Assembly (NCBI GenBank): GCA_014621425.1
Contig: JAANBB010000087.1
Span: forward strand, 54,810 to 118,809
From: Cylindrodendrum hubeiense
Taxonomy: Eukaryota > Ascomycota > Sordariomycetes > Hypocreales > Nectriaceae
Length of the DNA stretch: 64,000 bases
Reading direction: 5' to 3'
A program made the position numbers and the translations under genes. The notes beneath the pieces were generated by a model that had not been told where the DNA came from, made no database searches, and worked only from the letters and a program-made list of their open reading frames with translations. Positions 36,338 through 47,007 of this stretch are shown one piece after another. The first letter of the stretch is position 1, and every line of letters begins with the position of its first letter.

Positions 36338-38360
36338 GGCACAGGGGAGGGGGTCGTAGATTCGAGGTGGGAGGGTTGTTTACATCGGCGGACTGTCTCC
36401 AAATCGGCGGTTGGTGATAAGGAACGACAATGGGCTTGTTTGTTGCAAAAGACGAAGAGAGGGACGTCTGAGCAAACAAACAAGACTAATAATAAGAATA
36501 ATAAAACGAAGGGAGTCCAGACAAGTTGGAAGCGGCCTGACAATGAGGGAGGGCGGGGGTGAGGAATGGATGCAGGAAAGACAATGCAAGGCAAGACAAG
36601 ACAAGAGGTGGTGCGGCGGCGGGATAGAATGAGCTGCAGTAGTTAGTATTGGGCTGGACCAAAGCCGCCGGTCGGAGAGAAGGCAATGTTGTTGCAAGAA
36701 TGAGGGATGGAGGGGCCTTGTTTCGCAGCCCAGCGCGTGCAACGGGTCCGGATGTCGTAGCGTTGTATAGCCCAGGCTTGCGTGTGGTTGGGGGGCTGAA
36801 AGCGGTATAGATGCTGCCTGCGCAGTGGTGCAGTGGGCCTTTGCGGGAGGCTGGGCTGAAAACGGGGGGGGCTGGTGCGCAGCGCTGCAGGGGTTGTGAC
36901 GGGCTGCTGGAACTCTGAGGGAGCCGCCACCCCTCGAGTTACAGGGGAAGCTACAGGGAAGCTTCCCAATTCCAGGGGCGCCGCCAGGACGTCGCGCGGT
37001 GGAGGGTCACCTTTCGGTGCCCGTTGGCTATCAGCGTGGCCAGTCACCAGCGCCAACATCAGGGGATCGACGAAGATGGGATGGGACGAGCACCACAATC
37101 ACCACAATGCCCACGGGCACGCCAAGGGCACACCAAGAGGATCCATCAATAGCAGCCAGGGGAACGTACAGGCGCCGTGCTGATTCGCCCAGCCGGGCCC
37201 GGCATTCGCAGCTCGCATCACCCCCCGTGAGCTTAAAGACACGGATGTCACCGGCCGAAGGATCTCACGAATGGCGAGGCCAAGGTGCACCGCCATGGTG
37301 CTTTCGCAACATGAGTGCGCGTCCAAACCCACAGTCTAAACGAGGTATACATAGCAGCCGGTTGGCTCTGGAGGGCCGCTTCACAGCCACAGCGAATGCG
37401 AGAGGAGCAATTGAAAAATTCCGAGTCCCTGGCACTTACGATTGCCAAGAGGTGGGCTGACGACTCCCGGTACGGTATCTGACAACTAGTTTTTCCTCGG
37501 GCCTTAACCATCAACGGCTATGGGCCCGTGGCATCAGAGTTGGTACCAGGAGATGGAGGCGGCCGCGTAGCCTAGGAAACCCAACGACACGGGCGCCCAC
37601 AGACGGTGACAGACCCGTCGTCAGCTGCGTGACGATGGCCCGATCTCGATTCTGTGGGGAGAGTGGATGGGAAAGCTCTGTTCGCGCGGACGCCCAGGGT
37701 CCACGGGCTCCACTGCCGTTGATTAGGTTCCAGTTTCGAGCTTAACCGTGTCCTGGGCGACGATGCGGTTGCATGTAATCTGTACAAGATCGGACAGATC
37801 CACGGAGTGAGTGAATGTCTCTGGGTGCCAAGTGGTCGTGTATCGGTTGGATGCAAGGGATTCCAGGGCGCGCAAGACATGATCGGCTCCGCGGCCATCA
37901 GCATCATCGGGGCGAGCCCAAATTGCCATGTCTCCAACACTTAGAGGGGTATCATAGACACCCGCTCCCGGTGACGATTGTTGCCATGGCAGACCGAGCC
38001 CCATTCCAGAGCACCCCCATTGTTTGGAGCTAGGGACGCCCCAGCTGCAGAGACCCATCTTCAGATTCGGCGGCAGGTCTCACGTTTTGCGGCGCATTGT
38101 TGTCCTGTATGCACTTCTGCGGGTTTCACCTCTAGTCGGTTCTGTTTCTAGAACTAGTCAAAGTGGAACGCCCTGTTTGTGAGCGCAAGCAGTAAAACTG
38201 TGTCTCGAGATAGCCTCATCCTACGTCAGTCACTGTGTTCATGCCCCCGATCCAGCTTAGACACCAGCCTCAACGTGAATCACTTTAGTCATGGAAGAGA
38301 CACTCGACATGCATCAAGAATGGGAAGAACAATTGATTTGCGTTGTGGACTTCATTTCAG
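36338..38360. other. Intergenic DNA, no gene seen
   Basis: The part nearest 36338 is the promoter/leader of the C2-protein gene, purine-rich on the plus strand around 36410-36620. The rest is the region downstream of the methionine sulfoxide reductase gene. Reading frames are short and overlapping. Confidence 0.5.
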
Positions 38361-39110
38361 CTACCAGTCGCAGCTCTTCGCAAGCAGCGCCGCCAGCTCC
38401 TCGAGGTGCGTCTTGTCAACGTCATCGAATCCGTTCAGACTGGCACAGTCGATGTCGATGATCGCCACCACCTTCTTCTCCCCATCACCGCTGTCGACCA
38501 GAATCGGCACTACAATCTCGCTCTTACTATCCCCATCGCAAGCAATATGCCCTGGGAAGCTCTCCACGTCCTTGACGAGCTGGGTTGTCCCTGTCTGTGC
38601 TGCCGTCCCGCACACTCCCCGCCCGAACTGGATAGTCTGGCAGGCCACCTTGCCGTGGAAGGGCCCGAGGATGAGCTGTGGCTGCTGGGATGTCTTGTCT
38701 AACACGTAGAATCCTATAAGTGAAATGGTTGTCCGGTTACCGTCATGTCGACTGAAGAATTGATATGGTCAGAGCTCGTCACCCACCTGCCCAGTTCACG
38801 TCCTTGCTCGGTGCACTCAAAGATTTGTAGGCATGCCACAGCAATGATGCAGCGTTTGCAAGATTACTAGGGCTTCATCAGACACACAAGTATTCATCAA
38901 TTGGTGCCAAAAATGGACACTCACCAGACCTATATGGAATAAAACCAGTCAGCCAGGAATTCAACAGTGACGGCATGCGAAGAGGACAAAACGAACCCAG
39001 TTGCGTTGGCCAATGAAGAGACCCTCGGCTTGCATCAGAACTTGCTCGTAAGCATCTTCCTTTGTGACGCCGTCGGCGAAGTTGGACGCATCGGCGTGAA
39101 CCTGCATCAT
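38361..39110 (-). CDS. Free methionine-(R)-sulfoxide reductase (GAF domain)
   Basis: Four exons in transcript order: 39110-38997, 38929-38925 (five bases, GTCTG), 38866-38787 and 38713-38361, giving 183 residues. The enzyme reduces free methionine-R-sulfoxide in the cytosol and helps against oxidative stress. The GAF fold and three family cysteines are visible: HGKVACQTI, GRGVCGTAA and PGHIACDGDS, corresponding to Cys91, Cys101 and Cys125 of the yeast enzyme. The NWVCNLANAASLLWHAY block is produced only if the five-base exon is used. Joining exons 1 and 3 directly gives TGG followed by TAA, a stop. Its neighbouring introns end TATAG and begin GTGAGT. The first donor is GTTCGT, which is weak. 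The start ATG-ATG leads straight into the usual VHADASNF. Confidence 0.88.
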
Positions 39111-40092
39111 GGTTAGCTCTGGGCTTCGAATCTCTCAGTACTACGGGCCAGTCACGCGCCGGTAAGCCATACCATTGTACCTCGTCTCGAAAGTAGGTGA
39201 CCTCTTCAAGAAATAGATTTGGTTCTGCTCCCAGCTATGGCGTTGTTGGGTTGCGTTCAAAGGACTACGAGCGTTATCGCATCAGAATTCGATTTTTCGG
39301 TTGAGACTCTGCTCCCTGCTATTACTAACGGATTTTGACTAGAGCCAGAACCACCCCGCAAAGTCCCAGCTCCCATGCCATTTTAGCGGTGTTGATGTCA
39401 ACGGTCGGTTCCTGGCGGCCAAATTCACCCAGAGGTTTGCCATAGGACAGAGACATGTTTGCCTTCCCCAAGAAATATGTTTCAAGCTCAAAAAGTTGGT
39501 TGTCATCCATGTAAGCTGTGCGACAGAAATGGCTCGTCTCGCATTCAAGCAAGAAACCCAGGCCAGCGATTCGTCATGTTGTTGTGGTATCCTGGGAATT
39601 TTAAGAGCCGTGCGGCTCCATGTGTTCCTATGAATTTTACCGAATCAGAAACGATGGTTTGAGAGCCAGCTCAAGCAATTAGATCCCAGAACTGGTTTCT
39701 GCAGGGGAAGCCGGCCTCTTCAGTGTGACGCTGGTGATGATGGGCCCATTACCCATAAATCCGAATCCATGATGCATGCAAAATTCTCCATGTTTCAAGA
39801 CCTTCATCCGCTTTGGCACTTTCCAAGTGGCAACCTGTTCGGAATAATTGTACCCAATCAATCCACTCTATCGGTCACTCGCAAGAGTGTTCGCCGTGAG
39901 CACACCAGTTAACGCTGGAGAGCGGACTTGGGGCTATTCCGGCCCAGGTACCTCCGAGCTTTGTCCCGGCCGGTTCCCGAAGCTACCGAGTCTCAGGAGC
40001 CAATGACGCACCGTGCTGGCTTCCATCTGGTGCTGCCAACTTCGAGGCTCTCCTCCACCTCCATCCTCACATCTACCATACCCGCTGATGCC
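39111..40092. other. Divergent intergenic region with possible gene remnants
   Basis: It lies between the divergent reductase and LETM1-domain genes and should hold both promoters. Two short minus-strand frames within it look protein-like and are listed separately. The in-frame stretch 39928-40092 before the LETM1 start is an unconserved extension. Confidence 0.45.
39325..39861 (-). pseudogene. Possible remnant of an unrecognised gene
   Basis: Two minus-strand frames, 39861-39679 (60 residues, including MHHGFGFMGNGPIITSV) and 39552-39325 (75 residues, including AYMDDNQLFELETYFLG and FGRQEPTVDINTAKMAWELG), have balanced composition unlike the surrounding shadow frames. No clean intron joins them and neither matches a family I know. 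They may be exons of a small unidentified gene or relics of a decayed one. Confidence 0.3.
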
Positions 40093-41187
40093 ATGAGCTG
40101 CCGAACGCCATGGAGGCACTTCGCGTATGCCCCGCGCCGGCACATTCATAGCATCGGCCATTGGCCCTCGAGCCTCTGCGCACCAGCCTCGAAACCCTCA
40201 CCGGCCATCGCCGCGGTGCAGTCGCGATTCATCCACAATGACGGCCCCAAGACGTCCAATCCCCTCGTCAACCCCCCTGCCGTATCCCGACCGCCACCAC
40301 TCACCCTGCCGCGCCGCAGGGACTACGAATCGACCCCAAAATACTATTTTGAGATGGGAAAGGGCTACCTGAGGTTCTACAAGGACGGCCTGAAGAATGT
40401 CTTGGCGAGCCGTCGTCTCCTCCGTGAGAAGCTCAAGCGGACTCCCGCGGACGACCGACCCTCGATATTCAGGCCCTACTACGTGCCGCGGACGTTTTCA
40501 CGAGCCGATTGGGTCCTCTTATGGCGAGTGCGGCACGACATGATCCGCCTTCCCCTCTTCGGGGTTATGCTCGTCGTCATTGGCGAGTTTACTGTCCTGG
40601 TGGTTGCCTACGTCGACCACTTGGTACCGTACACCTGCAGAATACCCACCCAGATCTTCGGGGCTCTTGAAAAGGCTGAACAACGTCGAAAAACCGCCTT
40701 TGACGACTTCGAGAGCAAGTACCCCCACGGCGTACTCAGCCCCCGAGTCACCCAGGGTGTAGCTCGCTCTCACGTCCTCAAGAGCCTGCACATCAGCGGA
40801 GGAATGTGGGACAAACTGGGCTTCACCCCGCCAGGCATGTGGCAGGCCAAGGGCATATACCGCATGGCGTTCTTGGAGGGCGACGACAAGAACATTGTCG
40901 AGGACGGCGGCCCGACGGGGCTTGAGTATGACGAGTTGCGGCTTGCCTGCGCGGATCGCGGCATCGATACCCTAGGGAAGAGCGAGACGGAGCTTAGAAG
41001 CTGGTTTGGTGACTGGCTGCGGCTGACGGCAGCGGAGGATATTGTGGAAAGAAGACGACGGATGGCGGTGTTGCTGCTGACCAGGTATGTGCGACAAGAA
41101 CTAAGGATGATCATAAAGCTAACTGTTTGCAGACCCGAGAACTGGCCCCAACATCGGGACTTCGGCGTGCCTGAGTGGCAGTTGTAA
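40093..41187 (+). CDS. LETM1-domain mitochondrial inner-membrane protein
   Basis: Exons 40093-41084 and 41133-41187 give 348 residues. The N-terminus is rich in Arg, Ser, Ala and His with few acids, as expected for a mitochondrial presequence. A hydrophobic segment, PLFGVMLVVIGEFTVLVVAYV (about residues 157-177), is a membrane anchor. The region after it (GVARSHVLKSLHI, TPPGMWQAKGIYRMAFLEGDD, LRLACADRGIDTLGKSETELRSWFGDWL) is the LETM1 ribosome-binding-type domain. Letm1/Mdm38 relatives sit in the inner membrane and act in K+/H+ exchange and mitoribosome contact; this shorter relative may differ. An upstream in-frame ATG at 39928 exists, but the ATG at 40093 gives the better presequence. The 48-base intron has a clear GCTAAC branch point and no in-frame stop. 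Confidence 0.85.
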   Translation: MSCRTPWRHFAYAPRRHIHSIGHWPSSLCAPASKPSPAIAAVQSRFIHNDGPKTSNPLVNPPAVSRPPPLTLPRRRDYESTPKYYFEMGKGYLRFYKDGLKNVLASRRLLREKLKRTPADDRPSIFRPYYVPRTFSRADWVLLWRVRHDMIRLPLFGVMLVVIGEFTVLVVAYVDHLVPYTCRIPTQIFGALEKAEQRRKTAFDDFESKYPHGVLSPRVTQGVARSHVLKSLHISGGMWDKLGFTPPGMWQAKGIYRMAFLEGDDKNIVEDGGPTGLEYDELRLACADRGIDTLGKSETELRSWFGDWLRLTAAEDIVERRRRMAVLLLTRYVRQELRMIIKLTVCRPENWPQHRDFGVPEWQL

Positions 41188-41970
41188 GGGAATACGATGA
41201 GGTAGTTGACTGTCGGAGGAGCGAAGGAAGACCACTGTTAGAGGTCCCAGCTCTCGAAAACGGGTATCATTTGCTCTATATCCATCCACCCATCTCTCGG
41301 TGATGTAACATCACAATGTATATATAGGATGCATCTCCAATATGATGACATTTTTACTCAAACCCCGTCTCCTCACGCTGTGCACTTGATTCAATGTGAT
41401 GCATGTGCTATTTTAACCCCCATTCAGCGCTGGTGTGGTCGGCTTATTGTTCCCGAGGTCGGCGGGTGCGAGAGTGCCCAGTGGCACGTGGACAGCGTCG
41501 AATGCTCTGGGGTGGGTGGGTTACATGCTCGACAGTGCATATGACCAAAGCGAAATAAGTACCTCGCGAGGAGCAGAAGAGGCAGTAGAGTACGGGGTAC
41601 GGATGGCTACAGTCCGTACGGTAGGGTCGTCTTTGGCCCATAGTTATTCCGGCGACCGTATCCGTACGCAGATCCAGATCCAGACCGTGTCGGGGCGTTT
41701 GGGGGAATAGGCCGGCGGTCGCACATGATGTCAGGCCTGTCGCCGAGGCTCGCATCACATGCAACGACCCCGGAAATCCGCCAACGGCCAACCCCAGGAA
41801 ACACGACTCTCGCATTTAAACACGGGCAATTCCCCCACACATTTCCCTTTTGCAACCTCATACCCGCCCTACCTGGAGCATAACCCCTGTTTGTTCACAT
41901 CTTGCATTTCCCATTCCTAGATCTCCGTCTCCGCTCGACTCTCGACTCAGCCCTGTGCCCCGTCGCCGCC
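41188..41970. other. Promoter region of the SCP2 gene
   Basis: This is the 3' flank of the LETM1-domain gene, then the SCP2 promoter. Two CCGAGG words (41453 and 41743) match the core bound by the fungal fatty-acid regulators FarA/FarB. The stretch 41820-41960 is pyrimidine-rich leader. Confidence 0.5.
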
Positions 41971-42565
41971 ATGTCTCTCAAGAACGGTGCGTAGAACCGC
42001 CATCATGACTCGGCGCAAACCCGCCCCCTCCTCTCCCGCAAGACTTGACGTGAACTAACGGGATCCCTTCGCTGCGCAGACAGCTTCCCTTCCTCGGCTG
42101 CCTTCGACGCCATCAACGCCGCCATCAATGCCAGCGACGCGGACCGCAAGGACGCCATCAAGCAGGGCAAGGGCGTCTACGCCTTCAAGCTCAAGAACAA
42201 GGCCGGCGAGGAAGCTACCTGGCACATCGACCTCAAGGACTCAGGCAAGGTCGCGACGGGTCTTGGCGAGAAGCCCACTGGTACGTATTCATAACCAGCC
42301 AAGGATAACGCCATTTTTGGAGTGCTCCGTTGTTTGCTCCATGTGGCGCAATCCATGTCATGAACAATGCGTTGGCTAACACACACGTGTCTACGCAGTT
42401 ACGCTGTCGCTCTCTGATGAGAACTTCGGCAAGCTCGTTGCTGGCAAGGCCAATGCTCAGCGCCTCTTCATGGGAGGAAAGCTGAAGGTCGCGGGCGATG
42501 TCATGAAGGCGACCAAGCTGGACCCTATCCTGAAGAAGGCCCAGCAGACCAAGGCTAAGCTGTGA
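41971..42565 (+). CDS. Sterol carrier protein 2-like lipid-transfer protein, peroxisomal
   Basis: Three exons, 41971-41986 (16 bases), 42080-42280 and 42399-42565, give 127 residues: a single SCP2 domain such as yeast/Candida Pox18-type oleate-induced proteins. Typical blocks are INASDADRKDAIKQGKGVYAF, WHIDLKD, VTLSLSDENFGKLVAGKANA and FMGGKLKVAGDVMKATKLDP. The family binds fatty acids, acyl-CoA and sterols. The C-terminus ends in AKL, a peroxisomal type 1 targeting signal, so it probably acts in the peroxisome matrix beside beta-oxidation. Exon 1 encodes only MSLKN and one base of the next codon; introns are 93 and 118 bases with GTGCGT and GTACGT donors. Fatty-acid induction is suggested by CCGAGG words upstream (inference). 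Confidence 0.93.
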
Positions 42566-43212
42566 GGGGGCTGTTACGGGTGCGATTCTTGTATGATATT
42601 ACTTTGCTGTTTGTCATCGGTACCATTGCTTGTATGCGAGCACATATAGACGAATACCACGCCGAGGCCGATTGAAGGACTGCTCATAATCCCACATTTA
42701 ACTGTAAATTTTCAGTCTCAATGTAACCCAAGGGCATTCTGTATCGGCCTTCCTCGGACTCATGATACAATATCCAGCGGAGTCTTTATATGTTCCGATA
42801 ATCACTGATGAGCCGAGTGGCCAACCCAACTAATAGTCTCCCTCCGACCGCTGAACCAATAGAGTCCTAGATTTCATAAGGGGCACTGTGAATCACACCT
42901 ACAGTTCTTCAAGCCAAATGTGGACAGTCGATCGTGGCATCCCATTCATCGGTCTCAACCCAAAGTTCAGGGTGGGGGCATGTATGGGTGATGGAAGTGA
43001 AAGATTTCGCGATACCTAAGCGTCCTGTTTATGGTCTTATGGCTCTTAGCATTGTTGTTACAGCTGTAGCTAGCTGGTGAGAATGTGTTGTGAATCACGC
43101 ATAAATAAACAAGTGCTCTTTCCTCCGCCCCCGAAGAATAACTCCCTCATTTCCCTTCTCCGTCCTCTTTCGCGAAAGTTGAGTAGAGTCCCAGGTCGAC
43201 TTGTGGCTCAAC
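42566..43212. other. Intergenic DNA
   Basis: 3' flank of the SCP2 gene, without a recognisable gene. AT content rises towards the right, where the decayed gene begins. Confidence 0.5.
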
Positions 43213-44113
43213 ATGGTGACAGAACTTTGCAAGAAATATCTCAAGGAACACCGTGACAACTTTCTCGACATTACCAGAGCGTCAACTAAGAGGAAAAAGT
43301 TGGGGGAGGGTGGAAGCTCCCGTTGATCAAGACGAATCTTTGAAGTCTTGAAGAGGGTGTGATTGTTTCAGGGCACTTCGAAGCTATCATACCTAGAACA
43401 AGTTTCTGCTCGCAAAGACTTGATATCCAAAATTAAAGAGAGAGAGAAAGACCGTCGGAAGTCCAAAAAAAGCGGGATGTCATCAAATGTCTTGTCCAGG
43501 GCATCGAAACGTTTCAACATTCAGAAAGCAGTCGAAGCAACTAAAGCCTGCAGGGTCAGTATGAATCCCTTTAAAATGCAGGGTACCAAGGCAGGACATA
43601 GAACTAATGAAATGAACAGGCGCTCTGGCGACTAGAATCCAAGACCATCGAACCTCTGAAAATCGACGCAGACCTCAGAAAGTAGTTGGCTGATGGTATC
43701 CGCAACAATGCGCTGTCAGATGGATTTGTCGCCGAAAACATGTACCGACCGGCGAGACTGTTGCCTTGCCGAGACCATCGATGAATATCGACGTCGGCGA
43801 CTCCAATTAGGCTGTTTTTCTCTACACAGAGCGACTCTTGAGTGTCAAAGATGCTCAGATCAAGGCCATAAACGCATGGATAGCCGCAGAACGAGAGGAG
43901 TTTAAAGGCAAAGACAAAAACGAGCATACTCTTCAAGAGCTCCTAAGTGAATATCCTAACGCGATGGATCGGGACACTGAATGGGACGTGCTGGGAGACA
44001 TCGCAGAATTCTTCTGCATACGATACCAGAATGGGATGGAGGAGATCTTGAAATTTCTGGTGGCGGAGAGAGATGGATACGTTGAACTGATCAAAGAGTC
44101 TTCGGCCTTTTGA
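43213..44113 (+). pseudogene. Decayed unrecognised gene
   Basis: Three or four pieces of protein-like sequence lie in order on the plus strand: a start with YLKEHRDNFLDITRASTKRKK (43213 on), SKLSYLEQVSARKDLISKIK (43369 on, charged and helical), ALWRLESKTIEPLKIDADLRK ending in TAG at 43683-43685 with open coding continuing as LADGIRNNALSDGFVAENMY, and a final piece with SVKDAQIKAINAWIAAE and RDTEWDVLGDIAEFFCIRYQNG ending at 44113. GT..CAG ends allow some joins (GTCAGT..GAACAG at 43555-43619), but no single set gives an open frame. I do not recognise the family. The in-frame stop and missing donors suggest a pseudogene; an unusual intron pattern is the alternative. Confidence 0.45.
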
Positions 44114-45128
44114 ACAGTCAAGCATCAATTCGAATAGAGATGGGTTGTGAAGACTTCAAAACCCCCCCTCCTGCCTCAGTCCAACTTATTAGATGAGACC
44201 ATTCATATCCGTCTCTGAGTGGCACCACGCTGCGACAGTGCCACACACACGTACGGTCACACATTGGATAAGGTCCGCAAAAGCTGCCAAAGGTCGAAAT
44301 CCTAAAAATCGAAACTCGGGAATTGCACCTGGAAGTATTTCAGCCAGCCCTTAAATATCAGCGCTTTATCCCTAATTTTAGTGCATCTAGTCCATAATGT
44401 TTAGTGCATCTAGTCCCTAATGTTTAGTGCATCTAGTTCCTAACATTTAGTACCACAGGCACCTAAAGTCGCCTTAGGGTCCTTGATTTTCAACACATTC
44501 AGCCCCTAATATTTTACCGCATAATACTCTAAAGCTTTAGTATTAGTATACCTACCTTAACCTAGGGACCTATGTCATAGATCGAATCTATACTAGGTAA
44601 ATTATTATTGTTATTATTAAAGATAATGTAGAATAAAATAAGTTTTAATCAGTAATCTACACTTTGTATCAATAGCATAAAATCATGGTATGTTCTTATT
44701 AAGCAAACTATAAGATTTTAACAGTAATTTGCTCTTTATTTTGGGCGTTGAGGTTTTGGCATCTCATTCATTTACAGCTTTTACGGACCTTATCTAATGT
44801 GCGACTATATCAGGGCATTCCAACGGTCGCACAACCTCTTCCAGGCAGCGCAATAGACTGTTGGGAAACTCGTAGCAGTGTTTATCGGTGAATTCGGATG
44901 GAGTCGTTGATGAATAGATATATGAAGGTATGTGATGACTAGAATATGTCACTAAAACGGGGGTTGACTGTCGATATAGACTTATAATGATCATCCGTTT
45001 CTGGAATTCAAACGAATACTTCTTTCGAGGATAATGTCGACTCAGGTTAAGCATTTCGAAATGGTTCGGAATGGGGCTGCGGGTTGTACCATGAGCATTC
45101 TACATAGCCGTCGCTCCAACTTCAGTAA
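44114..45128. other. AT-rich intergenic island with degenerate repeats
   Basis: The tract is clearly richer in A and T than the rest of the window from about 44340 to 45060. It contains the 23-base tandem repeat and several CTAA/TTAG-rich words. No intact gene is seen. It could be a relic of a repeat mutated by C-to-T changes. Confidence 0.5.
44377..44455. repeat. 23-base tandem repeat, about 3.4 copies
   Basis: Units at 44377-44399, 44400-44422 and 44423-44445 follow TTTAGTGCATCTAGTYCMTA plus three bases, with one or two differences each. A partial fourth copy begins TTTAGT at 44446. The array lies in AT-rich DNA without genes. Confidence 0.8.
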
Positions 45129-46452
45129 TTAGACTAACCCAGCCAGTCTCTGGATTGTGACCACAGTTTCCTTCTGCACCTCGCGAACAACATCCCCAGC
45201 TGGCTGCGCATCCTTCACAAGCCCAACACCAGCTCCCCTATTCACGTCAGCCATTGCAACAAGATTGTCGTGTTTCGGGTGTAACTTACGCCCAGGTTCG
45301 AGTGATTCGGCTAGCTTCCTCCTCGGAGTAGTCCTCCTTCAGACTCTTCTGGCACTCCTCAAGCGATGCTCCAGCAAGGAACTTTTCATGAATAGAACCG
45401 ATGATGGCTCGGCCGTCGTATAGAGGACCCCAAAGGGCGCTCTTGTTGATTTGGTCATTGAATGGTGATCTGGATGTCGTCAGCATCGATTGTGAATCAA
45501 ATAGGGAAGTAGGTGTACTTCAATGTCGACACTCCGCCATCAACAGCATTGAGGATAATTTCCTTTCGGAACTCAGGGTATTTCGACTCGGGGGTAACGG
45601 TAAACTATACCCATCAGTCCTGTCCAAATATCATAGTAACACAACACTTACCCTTGTTCCCATCACCGTCGCATCCGCACCTGTGAGCAATTAGCAGTGA
45701 CTCCAATGGCGATTACAACTCAGGTACTCACCCAAGGCCAAGGCTGCAGCGACACCCTTCCCGTTAGCAATACCTCCCGCAGCAATGAGCCCTATATCTT
45801 TTCCCTGGAACTCTTCATCCAGCATGCTCCTCACCTCGGGAACCAAGGTCACAATGCCGGATCCCTGACGGAACTGGTGACCGCCAGCGTCGACACCCTG
45901 GGCCACAAGCACATCTGCCCCGTCTTTGACAGCCTCCCTCGCCGCAGCCACGTTTCCGACCTGAACAAAAACAACAGGAGGTGGATCAATGGTCTTGATG
46001 GCTTTGATGACAGCCGGATGAGGCTTCAAGTCGCCATCGGGTGCGAACAGCCATACCGCTGCGGGGCGGTGCTTTGCGAGGATTGGCAGCGCCGTGTCCG
46101 CAAAAGTGGCCATTGAAGCATCGCTCGTGATGAAGGCCGCGCCGATTTGAATTGGGCTGCTTGCTGGGAAGGCGTCCCCAAATAGGCTACGAGCCTCCTT
46201 CAACTCACTATCGAGCGCAGAGAGTTGGGGAGCATCAGTTCTGAGGTCCGCGATCGCAGGAAGAAAACCTTGTTATAACATCAGCTTACATGTCTCATGG
46301 GAATGAGCGCAGACTGGAATGGGAATACCTAAGCCACCGGCCTTGCTCACCTCGGTTGCAAGGCGCGGGGTCGCGGCTCCGGCCATGGGCGCGCTGATGA
46401 TCAAGGGCGACTTGACCCATTCGAACCGACTTAGAAGCTTCGATGAACTCAT
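45129..46452 (-). CDS. Nitronate monooxygenase (2-nitropropane dioxygenase family)
   Basis: Six exons in transcript order: 46452-46329, 46268-45732, 45680-45652 (29 bases), 45604-45519, 45469-45290 and 45237-45129, giving 354 residues. FMN-dependent enzymes of this family oxidise alkyl nitronates, such as propionate 3-nitronate, to carbonyl compounds and nitrite, and protect against nitro toxins. The TIM-barrel markers are present: SPLIISAPMAGAATPRLATEV near the N-terminus, VVFVQVGNVAAAREA, GVDAGGHQ with the family histidine, IGLIAAGGIANGKGVAAALALGA and DATVMGTRF. The in-frame ATG at 46509 adds 19 residues before the conserved start; 46452 was chosen. AT-rich, gene-poor DNA lies on both sides. 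A nitronate-linked detoxification role is inferred from the family. Confidence 0.9.
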
Positions 46453-47007
46453 GATTGCGATGTGACAAGATAAAGTGAAGTCGGTGATATTGTCAGAGCG
46501 GGAGGCCACATATAAGCTGTACGTCTGACGATGACTCGGATTAGTCGATTAATGGAACAGTCATCGAATTCTGATTTGTCATGGATCCAAATGCTCCAGC
46601 TTGTGCCTTCTCAACAATTTTCGGTCAACGTCCGCGCATTACCTGCCTGATGGTTTTTGTATCTCCGAGGAGGGGTTTATTTCATATTTCTAGATGGCAC
46701 ATCCGTATACAGTGGTTTCGAGAATTATCAGCAATACACCTAGTATGACATTTCACGAGGAGAATCGCAGTAAGTTTAATCATTAGTATTGTTGAACCTA
46801 ATACTGCCTTTTATTTATTTATTTATTAGGCCTGATCATCAACATTTTCTTTTAGCTTAGGGTAACATGTGTATGATTGTGTATAATTTAGTTAGGATTT
46901 AGGGGCTAAAAGTTGTATTTGTGTGCGAATAGCAATACTCTTTCTATACTATTCTAGGCCATTTTTAAACTTCATGTTCCGTCATGTCCGGTCTGTATGG
47001 GAGACAC
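46453..47007. other. AT-rich intergenic DNA
   Basis: Promoter side of the nitronate monooxygenase gene and 3' flank of the aldo/keto reductase gene. From about 46660 it is AT-rich, with a TTTA microsatellite at 46809-46828. No gene is seen. Confidence 0.55.
46809..46828. repeat. TTTA tetranucleotide repeat
   Basis: Four to five uninterrupted TTTA units within AT-rich DNA. Confidence 0.65.
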
